NCBI RefSeq assembly: GCF_016651105.1
Contig: NZ_JAEKEL010000002.1
Coordinates: 186,001 to 250,000, forward strand
Direction of reading: 5' to 3'
DNA: 64,000 nt
Origin: Pseudomonas sp. TH15
GTDB lineage: Bacteria > Pseudomonadota > Gammaproteobacteria > Pseudomonadales > Pseudomonadaceae
Under the pieces are notes generated by a model. That model made no database searches and had not been told where the DNA came from. It was given only the letters and a program-made list of their open reading frames with translations. Below are positions 56,203-63,923 of this stretch, piece after piece (the stretch's first letter is position 1; each line of letters opens with the position of its first letter). A program made the translations under genes and the position numbers.

Positions 56203-56823
56203 TTAACGCAGAGCGTTCCATGCCGCGACGTAGGCCTTGGCATTTACCGCGACGTCTTCAGGCGTCATGCCCGGTTTGAACAACCCGGAACCGAGACCAA
56301 AGCCTTTGACGCCAGCGTCAATAAACACCTGCATGTTGTCCGGCGTAATCCCGCCGACCGGCGCCAAAATGGTTCCGGCAGGCAACACGGCGAGCCAGGC
56401 CTTCACTACGGCTGGGCCCATCTGCTCGGCCGGGAACATCTTCAGCACATCCGCGCCTTCGGCCAATGCAGCAAAGGCTTCAGTCGGCGTCGCCACGCCC
56501 GGCGACAGATAGAGCCCCGCCGCTTTCGCTGCGCGCAATACCTTCGGATCGCTATGAGGCATGACGATCACCTGGCCGCCCGCCGCTTTCACTAGCTCGA
56601 CCTGTTCCGGCGTCAGCACTGTGCCTGCGCCGATCAGGCAATCGGCGGGCAAGGTGCTGCGCAGGATGCGGATACTTTCGTACGGCTCGGGGGAATTAAG
56701 CGGCACTTCGATGACGCGAAATCCGGCGGCATATAGGACGTTTCCGATGGCCGCTGCTTCTTGCGGGCGCAGGCCACGCAGAATCGCGATCAGGCCGTTT
56801 TGCGCCAGGGCTTGCTTGAGCAT
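56203..56823 (-). CDS. dgoA: 2-dehydro-3-deoxy-6-phosphogalactonate aldolase
   Basis: 206 residues of the KDPG aldolase family: NGLIAILRGLRPQEAAAIG, LIGAGTVLTPEQVE, and the Schiff-base lysine in DVLKMFPAEQMGP. It cleaves 2-keto-3-deoxy-6-phosphogalactonate to pyruvate and glyceraldehyde-3-phosphate. It follows dgoK by 19 bases and precedes dgoD by 46. Confidence 0.93.
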   Translation of the reverse strand: MLKQALAQNGLIAILRGLRPQEAAAIGNVLYAAGFRVIEVPLNSPEPYESIRILRSTLPADCLIGAGTVLTPEQVELVKAAGGQVIVMPHSDPKVLRAAKAAGLYLSPGVATPTEAFAALAEGADVLKMFPAEQMGPAVVKAWLAVLPAGTILAPVGGITPDNMQVFIDAGVKGFGLGSGLFKPGMTPEDVAVNAKAYVAAWNALR

Positions 56824-56842
56824 GTCAGACCTCCAGTCAGGT

Positions 56843-57835
56843 TTAACGGGATGGGTTGTGTTTGATCAGTCCGGCGGCAACCGCCAGTTGCCACAACCCG
56901 TGCTCGGTGGCTTGCTCGGCCAGCGTCACTCGGGCAAAGCCGCAAGCGTCGAGGGCCCGGCTGTAGCGGGCACAGAGTTGTGAATTACCAATAAGAATGA
57001 TCGAGGGCAGGTGCACGCTGTTGCGTCGGCGCCGCTGAACGTTGGCCAGGGCCGACAGTTCATGGCCGATCAACAGGCCGGACAGATAGTCCGGCTGGGC
57101 CGTGGCGCTGAGTTCGCCGGTCAGCCCGAGGCTGCGGGCGCTGAATAACGTCGACAGCGGCCCGATCTCGCCGTCCGCCGACAAGGCCACTTGCACACCA
57201 CGGTCAAACGCCGGGCCATCGAACGACGCGCCCTGTTGCTGGGTGCGCCCGAGAATGCTGTGTTCACTGAGCACGGCGAAGACTTCGCCGGTCATGAAGG
57301 TGTCGAAATGAACGATGCAGCCATCGGCCACTTCGACCCATTTCGAATGGCTGCCCGGCAAACCGATCAACAGATCGTTGCCCGCCCCGCTCGGCAGATT
57401 CTGCAACACGCCAAGGACCTGGGTTTCTTCGCCGCGCATCACGTTCGGCAGACGCGAACGCTGAATCACACCCGGCACGATGTGCACATCGACACCGCGA
57501 AGACTGCGAACGGTTTGTAGGGAAGTTCCGAGATTGGCAACGTTTGCCGGCGTGTCGCAGTAGGCTGCTTCGCGCCAGCCCTGGGCGCTGCCGACCATGC
57601 CGCAGGCAATCACCGGCAAATCGGGTTGGGCATCGAGCCAGTCACCGCAGGCCTCATCGAACGCCAGTTCAAAACCGTTGGTGCATTCCTGGCCGTTGAT
57701 GATTCGCGGCGTGCGTGGCAATTGCATGATGCCGGACGACAGCGAACGCTGTTCCAGCACCTGGCCACCCGCGGCGAGTTTGTAAGCACGTAATGAGGTT
57801 GTCCCCCAATCGAGCGCGATCAATTGCGCCAGCAT
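56843..57835 (-). CDS. dgoK: 2-dehydro-3-deoxygalactonokinase
   Basis: 330 residues of the ASKHA-fold DgoK family: IALDWGTTSLRAYKLAAGG (phosphate loop), ACGMVGSAQGWREAAY, GLPGSHSKWVEV and a late LIGHELSALA. It phosphorylates 2-keto-3-deoxygalactonate using ATP. It is the first gene of the minus-strand dgoK-dgoA-dgoD-dgoT-regulator unit; the promoter should lie just to its right (57836-57924). Confidence 0.93.
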   Translation of the reverse strand: MLAQLIALDWGTTSLRAYKLAAGGQVLEQRSLSSGIMQLPRTPRIINGQECTNGFELAFDEACGDWLDAQPDLPVIACGMVGSAQGWREAAYCDTPANVANLGTSLQTVRSLRGVDVHIVPGVIQRSRLPNVMRGEETQVLGVLQNLPSGAGNDLLIGLPGSHSKWVEVADGCIVHFDTFMTGEVFAVLSEHSILGRTQQQGASFDGPAFDRGVQVALSADGEIGPLSTLFSARSLGLTGELSATAQPDYLSGLLIGHELSALANVQRRRRNSVHLPSIILIGNSQLCARYSRALDACGFARVTLAEQATEHGLWQLAVAAGLIKHNPSR

Positions 57836-57924
57836 CGCTTCACCTGTTTTGTTTTTGGCAGTGAGTGAGCTGGACTATAAACCCGGACGCGGGAAAATCT
57901 CAATATATAAATATCACTCCCATA

Positions 57925-58851
57925 TTATGGGATGGAATTAGTCCATGGATTCCAACGTTCAACGACGTCAAGATTCTTGTTGATGATCACCCTCAATGTT
58001 TCGTGCTCAGTGGATCCGACCTCATGCGTACGGCCTTTCTCGTCAGTTATTCCGGGTTCCAGACGTCCGTCACCGCGAATGATGGTGTACGCCGCAAAGG
58101 GTGCCGGGGTTTCCTCTGAACCTGAAATAATCCGCAACTTCGTCTTGCTCGGTGCGAACGAGGCCAGCATGCCGGCGTAGGGCACATCACTGCAGAGCCC
58201 GAGACTGTCGATCTGGTCATATCCCAGCGCCAGTTCATAGCGCCAGCGCACGATGCACACCGACGCAAGTGGCAGCAATGAACGCGGTTGGTCAGAGGGT
58301 TTAAGCGAGACACGCGACGGTGCCACACGAGGGTTTTCCAACTGGGCAATGAATCGCGACGTGGGGATGTACATGACTCTCGAATAATAGGCGACATACG
58401 GAAACGCGGTGATCACCACCGTGCATGGAATGTATTCCTTCGGTTTGAGGATCTGCACCAACTCAACGGGCCTGACCCACTCCCGGCCGTCGTTGAGGGC
58501 GTGATTCTTCAGGTTGATCCTTGCAAACATCTCATACCGGCGGTCGCCTTCGATCAAACGCATTTCACTGACCGTCCCCGAAGCTTCGAGAGCGATCTGA
58601 TGTTCGACGGAAAAATTCAGGTCACCATTCAGCGAGCAATGAATCGAGGTTCCAATCTGGCCTCTCTGTCCATGCACTTCGTACAAATCGATGAGGTTTC
58701 GGTCAGAGGTGAAACGCAGATCGTACAAGGAAGAAAATGCATGATTGATCGAGACAAACTCAAGCCTGGCAGGTGGAACGTCGAGATGCAGGCAGGACGA
58801 ACACAACACAAACCCGGCAATCAAAAACAACCTCGAATACCTTATCTTCAT
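57925..58851 (-). CDS. lipoprotein-like protein with C-terminal transthyretin-like module (possible T6SS lipase immunity protein)
   Basis: 308 residues. The N-terminal hydrophobic signal MKIRYSRLFLIAGFVLCSSC has a non-ideal lipobox. The rest is unrecognised except the last 60 residues: YTIIRGDGRLEPGITDEKGR-like, matching the C-terminal extension of the PAAR protein encoded at 60113 (YAIQRGDGRIEHGITDEQG). The first 200 residues are homologous to the preceding frameshifted lipoprotein (LEFVSINHAFSSLYDLRFTS versus LEFISVGRSEESALLDVRFS), so the two are tandem paralogues. The start codon overlaps the upstream stop (ATGA). Position after a predicted lipase gene suggests an immunity role in the periplasm; inferred. 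Confidence 0.6.
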   Translation of the reverse strand: MKIRYSRLFLIAGFVLCSSCLHLDVPPARLEFVSINHAFSSLYDLRFTSDRNLIDLYEVHGQRGQIGTSIHCSLNGDLNFSVEHQIALEASGTVSEMRLIEGDRRYEMFARINLKNHALNDGREWVRPVELVQILKPKEYIPCTVVITAFPYVAYYSRVMYIPTSRFIAQLENPRVAPSRVSLKPSDQPRSLLPLASVCIVRWRYELALGYDQIDSLGLCSDVPYAGMLASFAPSKTKLRIISGSEETPAPFAAYTIIRGDGRLEPGITDEKGRTHEVGSTEHETLRVIINKNLDVVERWNPWTNSIP

Positions 58852-59377
58852 TGCTCACGTTTCTGTTCAATGGCATGAGTAAAAGCAGAAGCGGGAACCT
58901 TCATAGGATTTGAATAATAAGGACCGTAGGAATAGGCGGCAGTCCTGAATTTACAAGCCAAATCTTCACGCACGCCCAACACACTCAATAACTGCTCCTT
59001 GCTAATAAACTTACTCAGAGTTCCGCCATCCGGGGTATACACTGCGAAAACCTCAGCCGAGTAAAAATGCTTTCCCCTGAAGTCTCACTCTCCACCTCAG
59101 CCACTTCTCCTTCAAGATATCGGACCAGATCCTGCTTGGTATCGAAGTGTCCATTTTTATCCAATGAACAGATCAAAGTGTCACCCACCTGATTTTGACC
59201 AGCTTTTTCCTCAAAGAAACGCAAGAGATCAGTATTCGAACTAAAGCGAACATCCAAAAGGGCACTTTCCTCACTTCTACCAACGGAAATAAACTCAAGA
59301 TCGGATTCCGGCAAAGGCGCTCTCTTTGCGCACGAAATACACGAAGTCAAAACAAGGATCACAAGCAGCATTCTCAT
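58848..59377 (-). pseudogene. frameshifted paralogous lipoprotein (degraded immunity-like copy)
   Basis: The first frame (59377 down to 59015) encodes MRMLLVILVLTSCISCAKRA, a lipoprotein signal with lipobox LTSC (Cys13), then about 100 residues similar to the next gene's product. It stops after SQCIPRMAEL. The adjoining frame, beginning near 59082, continues the homology (HFYSAEVFAVYTPDGG... FISKEQLLSVLG, PYYSNPMKVPASAFTHAIEQ) to 58848. One extra base in the GGGGAAAGC tract near 59070 restores a continuous 176-residue protein. GGAG lies upstream of the start. It follows the lipase gene directly (1-base gap) and overlaps the start of the next lipoprotein. Confidence 0.7.
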
Positions 59378-59378
59378 T

Positions 59379-60116
59379 TCACGACTCCAGGTAATTGATC
59401 ATTCTTTCAGCGATAAGATCACATGCCGACTTCTCTCCAAGGACCTTTGCTCTGAACATGGCGCCCGCAGATTCGTGATTGGCATTTACCGACACATTGA
59501 CATCTGGACCAGCACTCATTTTCCATCGCTCCCCGTCGTCGGCTATATCATCGGACTGATTAGGCTTCGCCGGAGCGGCCAATATATTTATCCAGAACTC
59601 CGTACAAGGCTTTGGGGTAGTAACGTATATATCTGAAATTAGCCAAACCCCTAACCCTCCACCAACAGGATCAAGTGTGACCAAGGACTTAACTGTGTAA
59701 CCTTGCTCCTTGAGTATGGTTGACAGATGGGCGCCATTCCACCCACCAAGACTATGACCAACAATACTTATATGAATTGACTTATCACCCGCCAAGTGGC
59801 GCACCACATACTTATCTATATCTTTCTTTCCACGTACATCTTTATAGCTCAGATACACCGAATCCACTTTCGCCATTTGCACATCGCTCAATTTTTTTGG
59901 CAACTGAACTTGTGCAGTGGTCACATTACCGTGAGGTGGTTGACTCACATAGTACTGTTCTTTATCACCAGCACCACCAATGAAAAACACTACTACCTTT
60001 TTGACACTCACCGCAGCTGTCTTTGGGGTTTGGTCAGTCTTGCAGGTCAAGTCATGACTCGCCGCCAGTTTCGTGCAATTTTTAAGGTCAGGATTTGCAA
60101 CTTCCATGTCAGTCAC
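59379..60116 (-). CDS. alpha/beta-hydrolase lipase, predicted type VI secretion effector
   Basis: 245 residues from the GTG at 60116, which overlaps the PAAR stop as GTGA; an ATG 9 bases on (60107) is an alternative. No signal peptide. The lipase nucleophile motif is GHSLGGWNGAHL (Ser in GxSxG), with candidate Asp in LVTLDPVGGG and His in NANHESAG, giving a complete catalytic triad. A FFIGGAGDKEQYY segment near residue 45 may form the oxyanion hole. Being translationally coupled to a PAAR gene and followed by lipoproteins, it fits a Tle-like antibacterial lipase loaded on a T6SS spike; delivery and target inferred. Codon usage is AT-richer than the neighbours. Confidence 0.72.
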   Translation of the reverse strand: MTDMEVANPDLKNCTKLAASHDLTCKTDQTPKTAAVSVKKVVVFFIGGAGDKEQYYVSQPPHGNVTTAQVQLPKKLSDVQMAKVDSVYLSYKDVRGKKDIDKYVVRHLAGDKSIHISIVGHSLGGWNGAHLSTILKEQGYTVKSLVTLDPVGGGLGVWLISDIYVTTPKPCTEFWINILAAPAKPNQSDDIADDGERWKMSAGPDVNVSVNANHESAGAMFRAKVLGEKSACDLIAERMINYLES

Positions 60117-60597
60117 TCTACAAATAGTTTTATGGAATCTGGCAAATGAGAGCTGACCATATGGGTAAAGCCTTGCTCATCGGTGATGCCATGTTCAATA
60201 CGCCCATCACCTCGCTGGATCGCATAAGGATGATCGGGGATAGGTTCTCCAGAGGCCTCGTTAACCACCTGTAGCCTGTCAGTGAAATGCACCGGCATCG
60301 GCAACAACCCACTAAACGCAGCCCCGCCGCCACTCTGGCCAATAATCACAGTCCCGGAGCCACCGATTACCACGTTGCCGTGACCACCGGTGCTGTCGAG
60401 GGTGGCGGCGTTGAGACCGTTGATGAACACCGTGCCGGACACCGCGCCGGTAATCGGGCTACCGCAGGCGGATTTGTCGGTCATGCGGGCGGCGGCGAGA
60501 ATACGTCCGGGGAGCCAGAAGCGATCGGGTTGGTGCCATGGCCTGGCAATGGGCACGCGGTAGGGTCGGTTACACGCGCGGCGGGTTTTCCACTCAA
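60113..60597 (-). pseudogene. PAAR-domain spike protein with TTR-like extension, 5' frameshifted
   Basis: Read from a TTG at 60597 (AAGGAG 7 bases upstream) the sequence gives SGKPAARVTDPTACPLPGHG then TNPIASGSPDVF, the classic first half of a PAAR tip domain, but the frame ends at 60481. The second half continues in another frame as LAAARMTDKSACGSPITG, VFINGL, GHGNVVIGGSGTVIIGQ, then an extension FTDRLQVVNEASGE...GDGRIEHGITDEQG to 60113. Compared with the usual SPDVFFDGLPAARMTD, about ten bases are missing near 60498-60502. An open frame from GTG 60556 would lack the start of PAAR. PAAR proteins sharpen the VgrG spike and carry effectors; here the next gene is the lipase. No VgrG gene in the window. 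Confidence 0.75.
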
Positions 60598-60781
60598 GTC
60601 AAAGCTCCTTGCTCATGAGTTATAAGTAATGGCGGGGAGATAGCCATGTCGCTCACGGCGAAGACTCCACGGGCGTGGAGATAGAGTGCCAAATGCATTG
60701 CAAGTGTCGTCCGTGAGCGCGCAAAAGGCGCGCACAATTCCGGACTAGAGCGGTCGGCACAACAAAATCATCAGATTGCCA

Positions 60782-61264
60782 TCATCCACCTTCGGCAAAT
60801 TCCCGGAGCACCGTCCCATCCATCCGATACCGCACCCACTCTTCCTGTGGTTGCGCGCCGAGGGATTTGTAGAAGTCGATGGCCGGTTTGTTCCAGTCCA
60901 GCACGCTCCATTCAAAACGCCCGCAATCATTGGCGCAGGCGATTTTTGCCAAGTGGCGCAGCAACGTTTTGCCGGCGCCACCGCCGCGTTGTTCGGGGGT
61001 GATGTAGAGGTCTTCGAGGTACAGGCAATTGCTGCCGAGCCAGGTGGAATAGCTGAAGAAGAACACCGCAAAACCAATCGGTAAACCGTCCCGCAGGCAG
61101 ATCAGGCCGTGGGCGGTGGCGCCTTCGCTGAACAGGCTGCGCTCGATGTCGGCAACGCTGGCGATGACTTCGTGGCGGGCACGTTCGTAGTCGGCCAGTT
61201 CAGTGATGAACGCGAGAATTTGCGGTGCATCGCTGGGGGTCGCCGGGCGGATCTCGATCGTCAT
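60782..61264 (-). CDS. GNAT-family N-acetyltransferase
   Basis: 160 residues: N-terminal MTIEIRPATPSDAPQILAFI, GFAVFFFSYSTWLGSNCLYLEDLYITPEQRGGGAGKTLL (the GNAT acetyl-CoA loop RGGGAGK), and a C-terminal WNKPAIDFYKSLGAQPQEEW. This is close to diamine/spermidine-type (YedL/SpeG-like) acetyltransferases, but the substrate is not assignable. It is separated from the PAAR start by 184 bp and is probably core. Confidence 0.83.
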   Translation of the reverse strand: MTIEIRPATPSDAPQILAFITELADYERARHEVIASVADIERSLFSEGATAHGLICLRDGLPIGFAVFFFSYSTWLGSNCLYLEDLYITPEQRGGGAGKTLLRHLAKIACANDCGRFEWSVLDWNKPAIDFYKSLGAQPQEEWVRYRMDGTVLREFAEGG

Positions 61265-61347
61265 GGACGTGCCTTGTCAGAAGTTGAAAACGCCATACTA
61301 AGGCGGCAATCGGCGCTCGTCACACTCCAAACCTGATGAGAACCCAG

Positions 61348-61436
61348 TGGCGAGGGGATTTATCCCCGTTGGACTGCGCAGCAGTCCCATTTTTCAAGGC
61401 CGCTTCGCGCCCCAGCGGGGATAAATCCCCTCGCCA
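61348..61436. repeat. REP-type inverted repeat (GCGAGGGGATTTATCCCC family)
   Basis: TGGCGAGGGGATTTATCCCC and GGGGATAAATCCCCTCGCCA arms about 90 bp apart, with an inner palindrome GGACTGC-GCA-GCAGTCC. A third REP subfamily distinct from the other copies in the window, lying between the GNAT and HD genes. Confidence 0.88.
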
Positions 61437-61483
61437 CAGAAGTATCATGTGTTTCAAATTCAGGAACGCCTGCAAGGATGCTT

Positions 61484-62137
61484 ATGAACGACACTGCTTT
61501 TGCGCCACTCTCCACCCTCGCCGCCAAGTTGCTGCCCCACGCGCTGGAACCCTCGGAGGACGGCGCCCACGACCTGTCGCACTTGCAGCGGGTATGGCAC
61601 AACGTACGCACGCTTCATGGGCAAGAAGGCGGAGATCTGGAAGTGCTGCTGGCGTCGGTGTTGCTGCACGATTGCGTGGCGGTGGAAAAGAACTCGCCCC
61701 TGCGTTCCCAGGCGTCTCGATTGGCAGCAGAAAAAGCCGCAACGCTACTGACGACACTGGATTGGCCAAACACAAAAATCGCTGCCGTCGCCCACGCCAT
61801 CGAAGCCCACAGCTTTTCCGCCAACATCGCCCCGACCACCCTCGAAGCCAAAATAGTGCAGGACGCCGACCGTCTCGATTCCCTCGGCATGCTCGGTGTC
61901 GCCAGAACGTTCTATATCGCCGGGCGCATGGGCAGTGCGCTGTACGACCCGCAAGACCCGGAAGCCAAGGCGCGGGACTACGACGACAAGCGCTTTTGCC
62001 TCGATCATTTCCAGACCAAGCTGCTGCACCTGGCGGACGGTTTCCAGACGACCACAGGCCAACGCCTGGCGCAGACTCGCCATCAACGGCTCAAGGGTTT
62101 CATGGAACTGTTCAAGGAAGAAATCGGCGTCTGCTGA
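61484..62137 (+). CDS. HD-domain phosphohydrolase
   Basis: 217 residues from ATG 61484 (AAGGA 5 bases upstream). HD-superfamily ligands: His in HDLSHLQRVWHNVRTL, His-Asp in LLHDCVAVEK, and Asp in IVQDADRLDSLG, with the long helix FCLDHFQTKLLHLADG. YpgQ/YedJ-type hydrolases of nucleotides share this layout. Cytoplasmic; substrate unknown. Confidence 0.83.
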   Translation: MNDTAFAPLSTLAAKLLPHALEPSEDGAHDLSHLQRVWHNVRTLHGQEGGDLEVLLASVLLHDCVAVEKNSPLRSQASRLAAEKAATLLTTLDWPNTKIAAVAHAIEAHSFSANIAPTTLEAKIVQDADRLDSLGMLGVARTFYIAGRMGSALYDPQDPEAKARDYDDKRFCLDHFQTKLLHLADGFQTTTGQRLAQTRHQRLKGFMELFKEEIGVC

Positions 62138-62249
62138 ACCCCTTACTCCGGTCCGCGCTAACCCTGAAATCGGCAACCTCGGACCTAACATCGGCGACTT
62201 GCATGGTAGATAGATGAAGCGCTCATTTATCTGGTCAAGGAACCGCCTC

Positions 62250-63446
62250 ATGTCTACCGCCCCACCCCAGGTCTCAAGCAAGTTGTTCGGCCTGTTTTGC
62301 CTCGCCAGTTACCTGCTGTCGCTGTCCTATGGCGCGACGTTTTTGCTCTCGCTGTTGATCGGTTCCCGGGGTGGCAATGAGCATGACGCCGGCAGCGTGA
62401 TTTCGGCGGCAATGCTCAGCACTTTTGCGGCGGTGATTGTCTCCGGGCATCTATCGGACCTGCTCGGTGCAGCGCGTTCGATCGCCCTGTTCGGTCTATT
62501 GCTGGTGGCGGCGAGCCTGGGCTTCGCGCTGACACCGGGCTTCGGTAACTTGCTGCTGTTTTTCGGTCTGTTGCTGGGGCTCGGCTGGGGCGTGTTCTAC
62601 ACCTTGGGGCCGATCATTGTGGCGAGCCTGGTCACGCCGTCCCAACGAGCTAAATACTTTGCGTTGCTGTCGGGCAGCATGATGACCGGCATTGGCAGCG
62701 GCCCGTTGCTGGGTCGCGCCGCCAGCGCGTTGGGCTATCCGGTGACAGCGGCATTTTACCTGGCAGCGCTGGCCAGCCTGATCGGCGTGGTGCTGTTCTG
62801 GCGTCTCGGCGCGCGATTGCAAAGCACGCAAGCCACGTCCGCCGCGAGAATCAGCTGGCAGGCGACCACCCAAGTGCTCGGCTCGCGCGCGGTGTTTGCG
62901 ATCATCATGGTCGGCCTCGGTGGTTGCGTATTTGGCGGCCTGTCGAGTTTCCAGACCAGTTACGCCGCTGCGCGATCGCTGGACTACTCGTTGTTCTTTC
63001 TGGGCTTCATGAGTGCGGCGATCAGCAGTCGGATGTTGATTGCAGGCTATGTGGTCAAGCGCGATCCGCTGTGGGCGTCGTGCCTGCTGTCGGGGTTGAT
63101 GCTGGGTTCGATTGTGATGTTCGCGTTTGGTGTGCACAGCGGATTCAGTTATCTGTTGGCGGCGATCATGCTCGGGGTCGGTTATGGCCTGACTTACTCG
63201 GTGATCAACGGACTGGCGGCTAATGAAGCACCGTCTGGCACCACCTCGCAGGCGCTGTTGCTGTTCAGTCTTTCTTACTTCATCGGCGTGTTCGGCTTTC
63301 CGTTGCTGGCCGGGAAAATCATCGTTGAACAGGGCATGGCGACGTTGCTGCTCACGGTATTGGCAGTCGCGCTTTTTAACTGGCTGATCACCGTGGGTCG
63401 TCTGCTCTGGCGTCGATTCAACGTCAAAACGGCGACGGCGATCTAG
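62250..63446 (+). CDS. MFS transporter
   Basis: 398 residues from ATG 62250 (AAGGA 8 bases upstream; an in-frame ATG at 62214 is less likely). About twelve membrane helices with a long hydrophobic first segment (LFGLFCLASYLLSLSYGATF). The cytoplasmic loop SDLLGAARSIALFG between helices 2 and 3 fits the MFS motif A. Exporter or importer cannot be told. Operon partner none: 112 bp after the HD gene. Confidence 0.82.
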   Translation: MSTAPPQVSSKLFGLFCLASYLLSLSYGATFLLSLLIGSRGGNEHDAGSVISAAMLSTFAAVIVSGHLSDLLGAARSIALFGLLLVAASLGFALTPGFGNLLLFFGLLLGLGWGVFYTLGPIIVASLVTPSQRAKYFALLSGSMMTGIGSGPLLGRAASALGYPVTAAFYLAALASLIGVVLFWRLGARLQSTQATSAARISWQATTQVLGSRAVFAIIMVGLGGCVFGGLSSFQTSYAAARSLDYSLFFLGFMSAAISSRMLIAGYVVKRDPLWASCLLSGLMLGSIVMFAFGVHSGFSYLLAAIMLGVGYGLTYSVINGLAANEAPSGTTSQALLLFSLSYFIGVFGFPLLAGKIIVEQGMATLLLTVLAVALFNWLITVGRLLWRRFNVKTATAI

Positions 63447-63528
63447 ACCGTTCGTCGTTCCTCAGGCACCAATCCGATCATAGGGCAGACCAACGACAGG
63501 TAAGGATTCCAATCACTGGAGAAGCCCT

Positions 63529-63870
63529 ATGATCTCGTCAAGGTTGACCGCTTTCGTATTCAGCGCCCTGCTCTGCCCCGCGGTTTTCGCCGCATCCGCC
63601 ACCGCAGCAGGGACCGGCCCTACCGATCCGACCCCGGCACCCCGCGCCCCCGCCATCAACAGTGCCCCCGGCATGAACACCGATGGCTCAGGCGTACCAT
63701 TGATCAACCAACCTCCCGCCACGGGCACTGACCCGCGACTCCAGGGCAGCGACGCCGGCCGTCAAGGCGGGATGAACATGCCGGACACCCAGACACCCGA
63801 TAACGCTGGCAGCGGTATCGGCTCGAAAACCACAACCAGTGGTTCGGATTCCGAAGGTGCCGACCAATAG
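63529..63870 (+). CDS. secreted Pro/Gly/Thr-rich small protein
   Basis: 113 residues with a signal peptide MISSRLTAFVFSALLCPAVF ending AASA. The mature chain is disordered-looking, rich in Pro, Thr, Gly and Asp (TGPTDPTPAPRAPAINSAPG, DPRLQGSDAGRQGGMNMPD). GGAGA lies upstream of the ATG. No known domain; a pseudomonad-specific secreted or periplasmic protein. Function unknown. Confidence 0.62.
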   Translation: MISSRLTAFVFSALLCPAVFAASATAAGTGPTDPTPAPRAPAINSAPGMNTDGSGVPLINQPPATGTDPRLQGSDAGRQGGMNMPDTQTPDNAGSGIGSKTTTSGSDSEGADQ

Positions 63871-63923
63871 TTCGCCGACGCGAGTACCGCAACACCCTAT
63901 CCACATCCATGAAAGAGGTAACC

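Noticed and set aside
55035..56279. 414-residue antisense frame over dgoD
   Set aside because: dgoD motifs on the other strand are complete; no start signal here.
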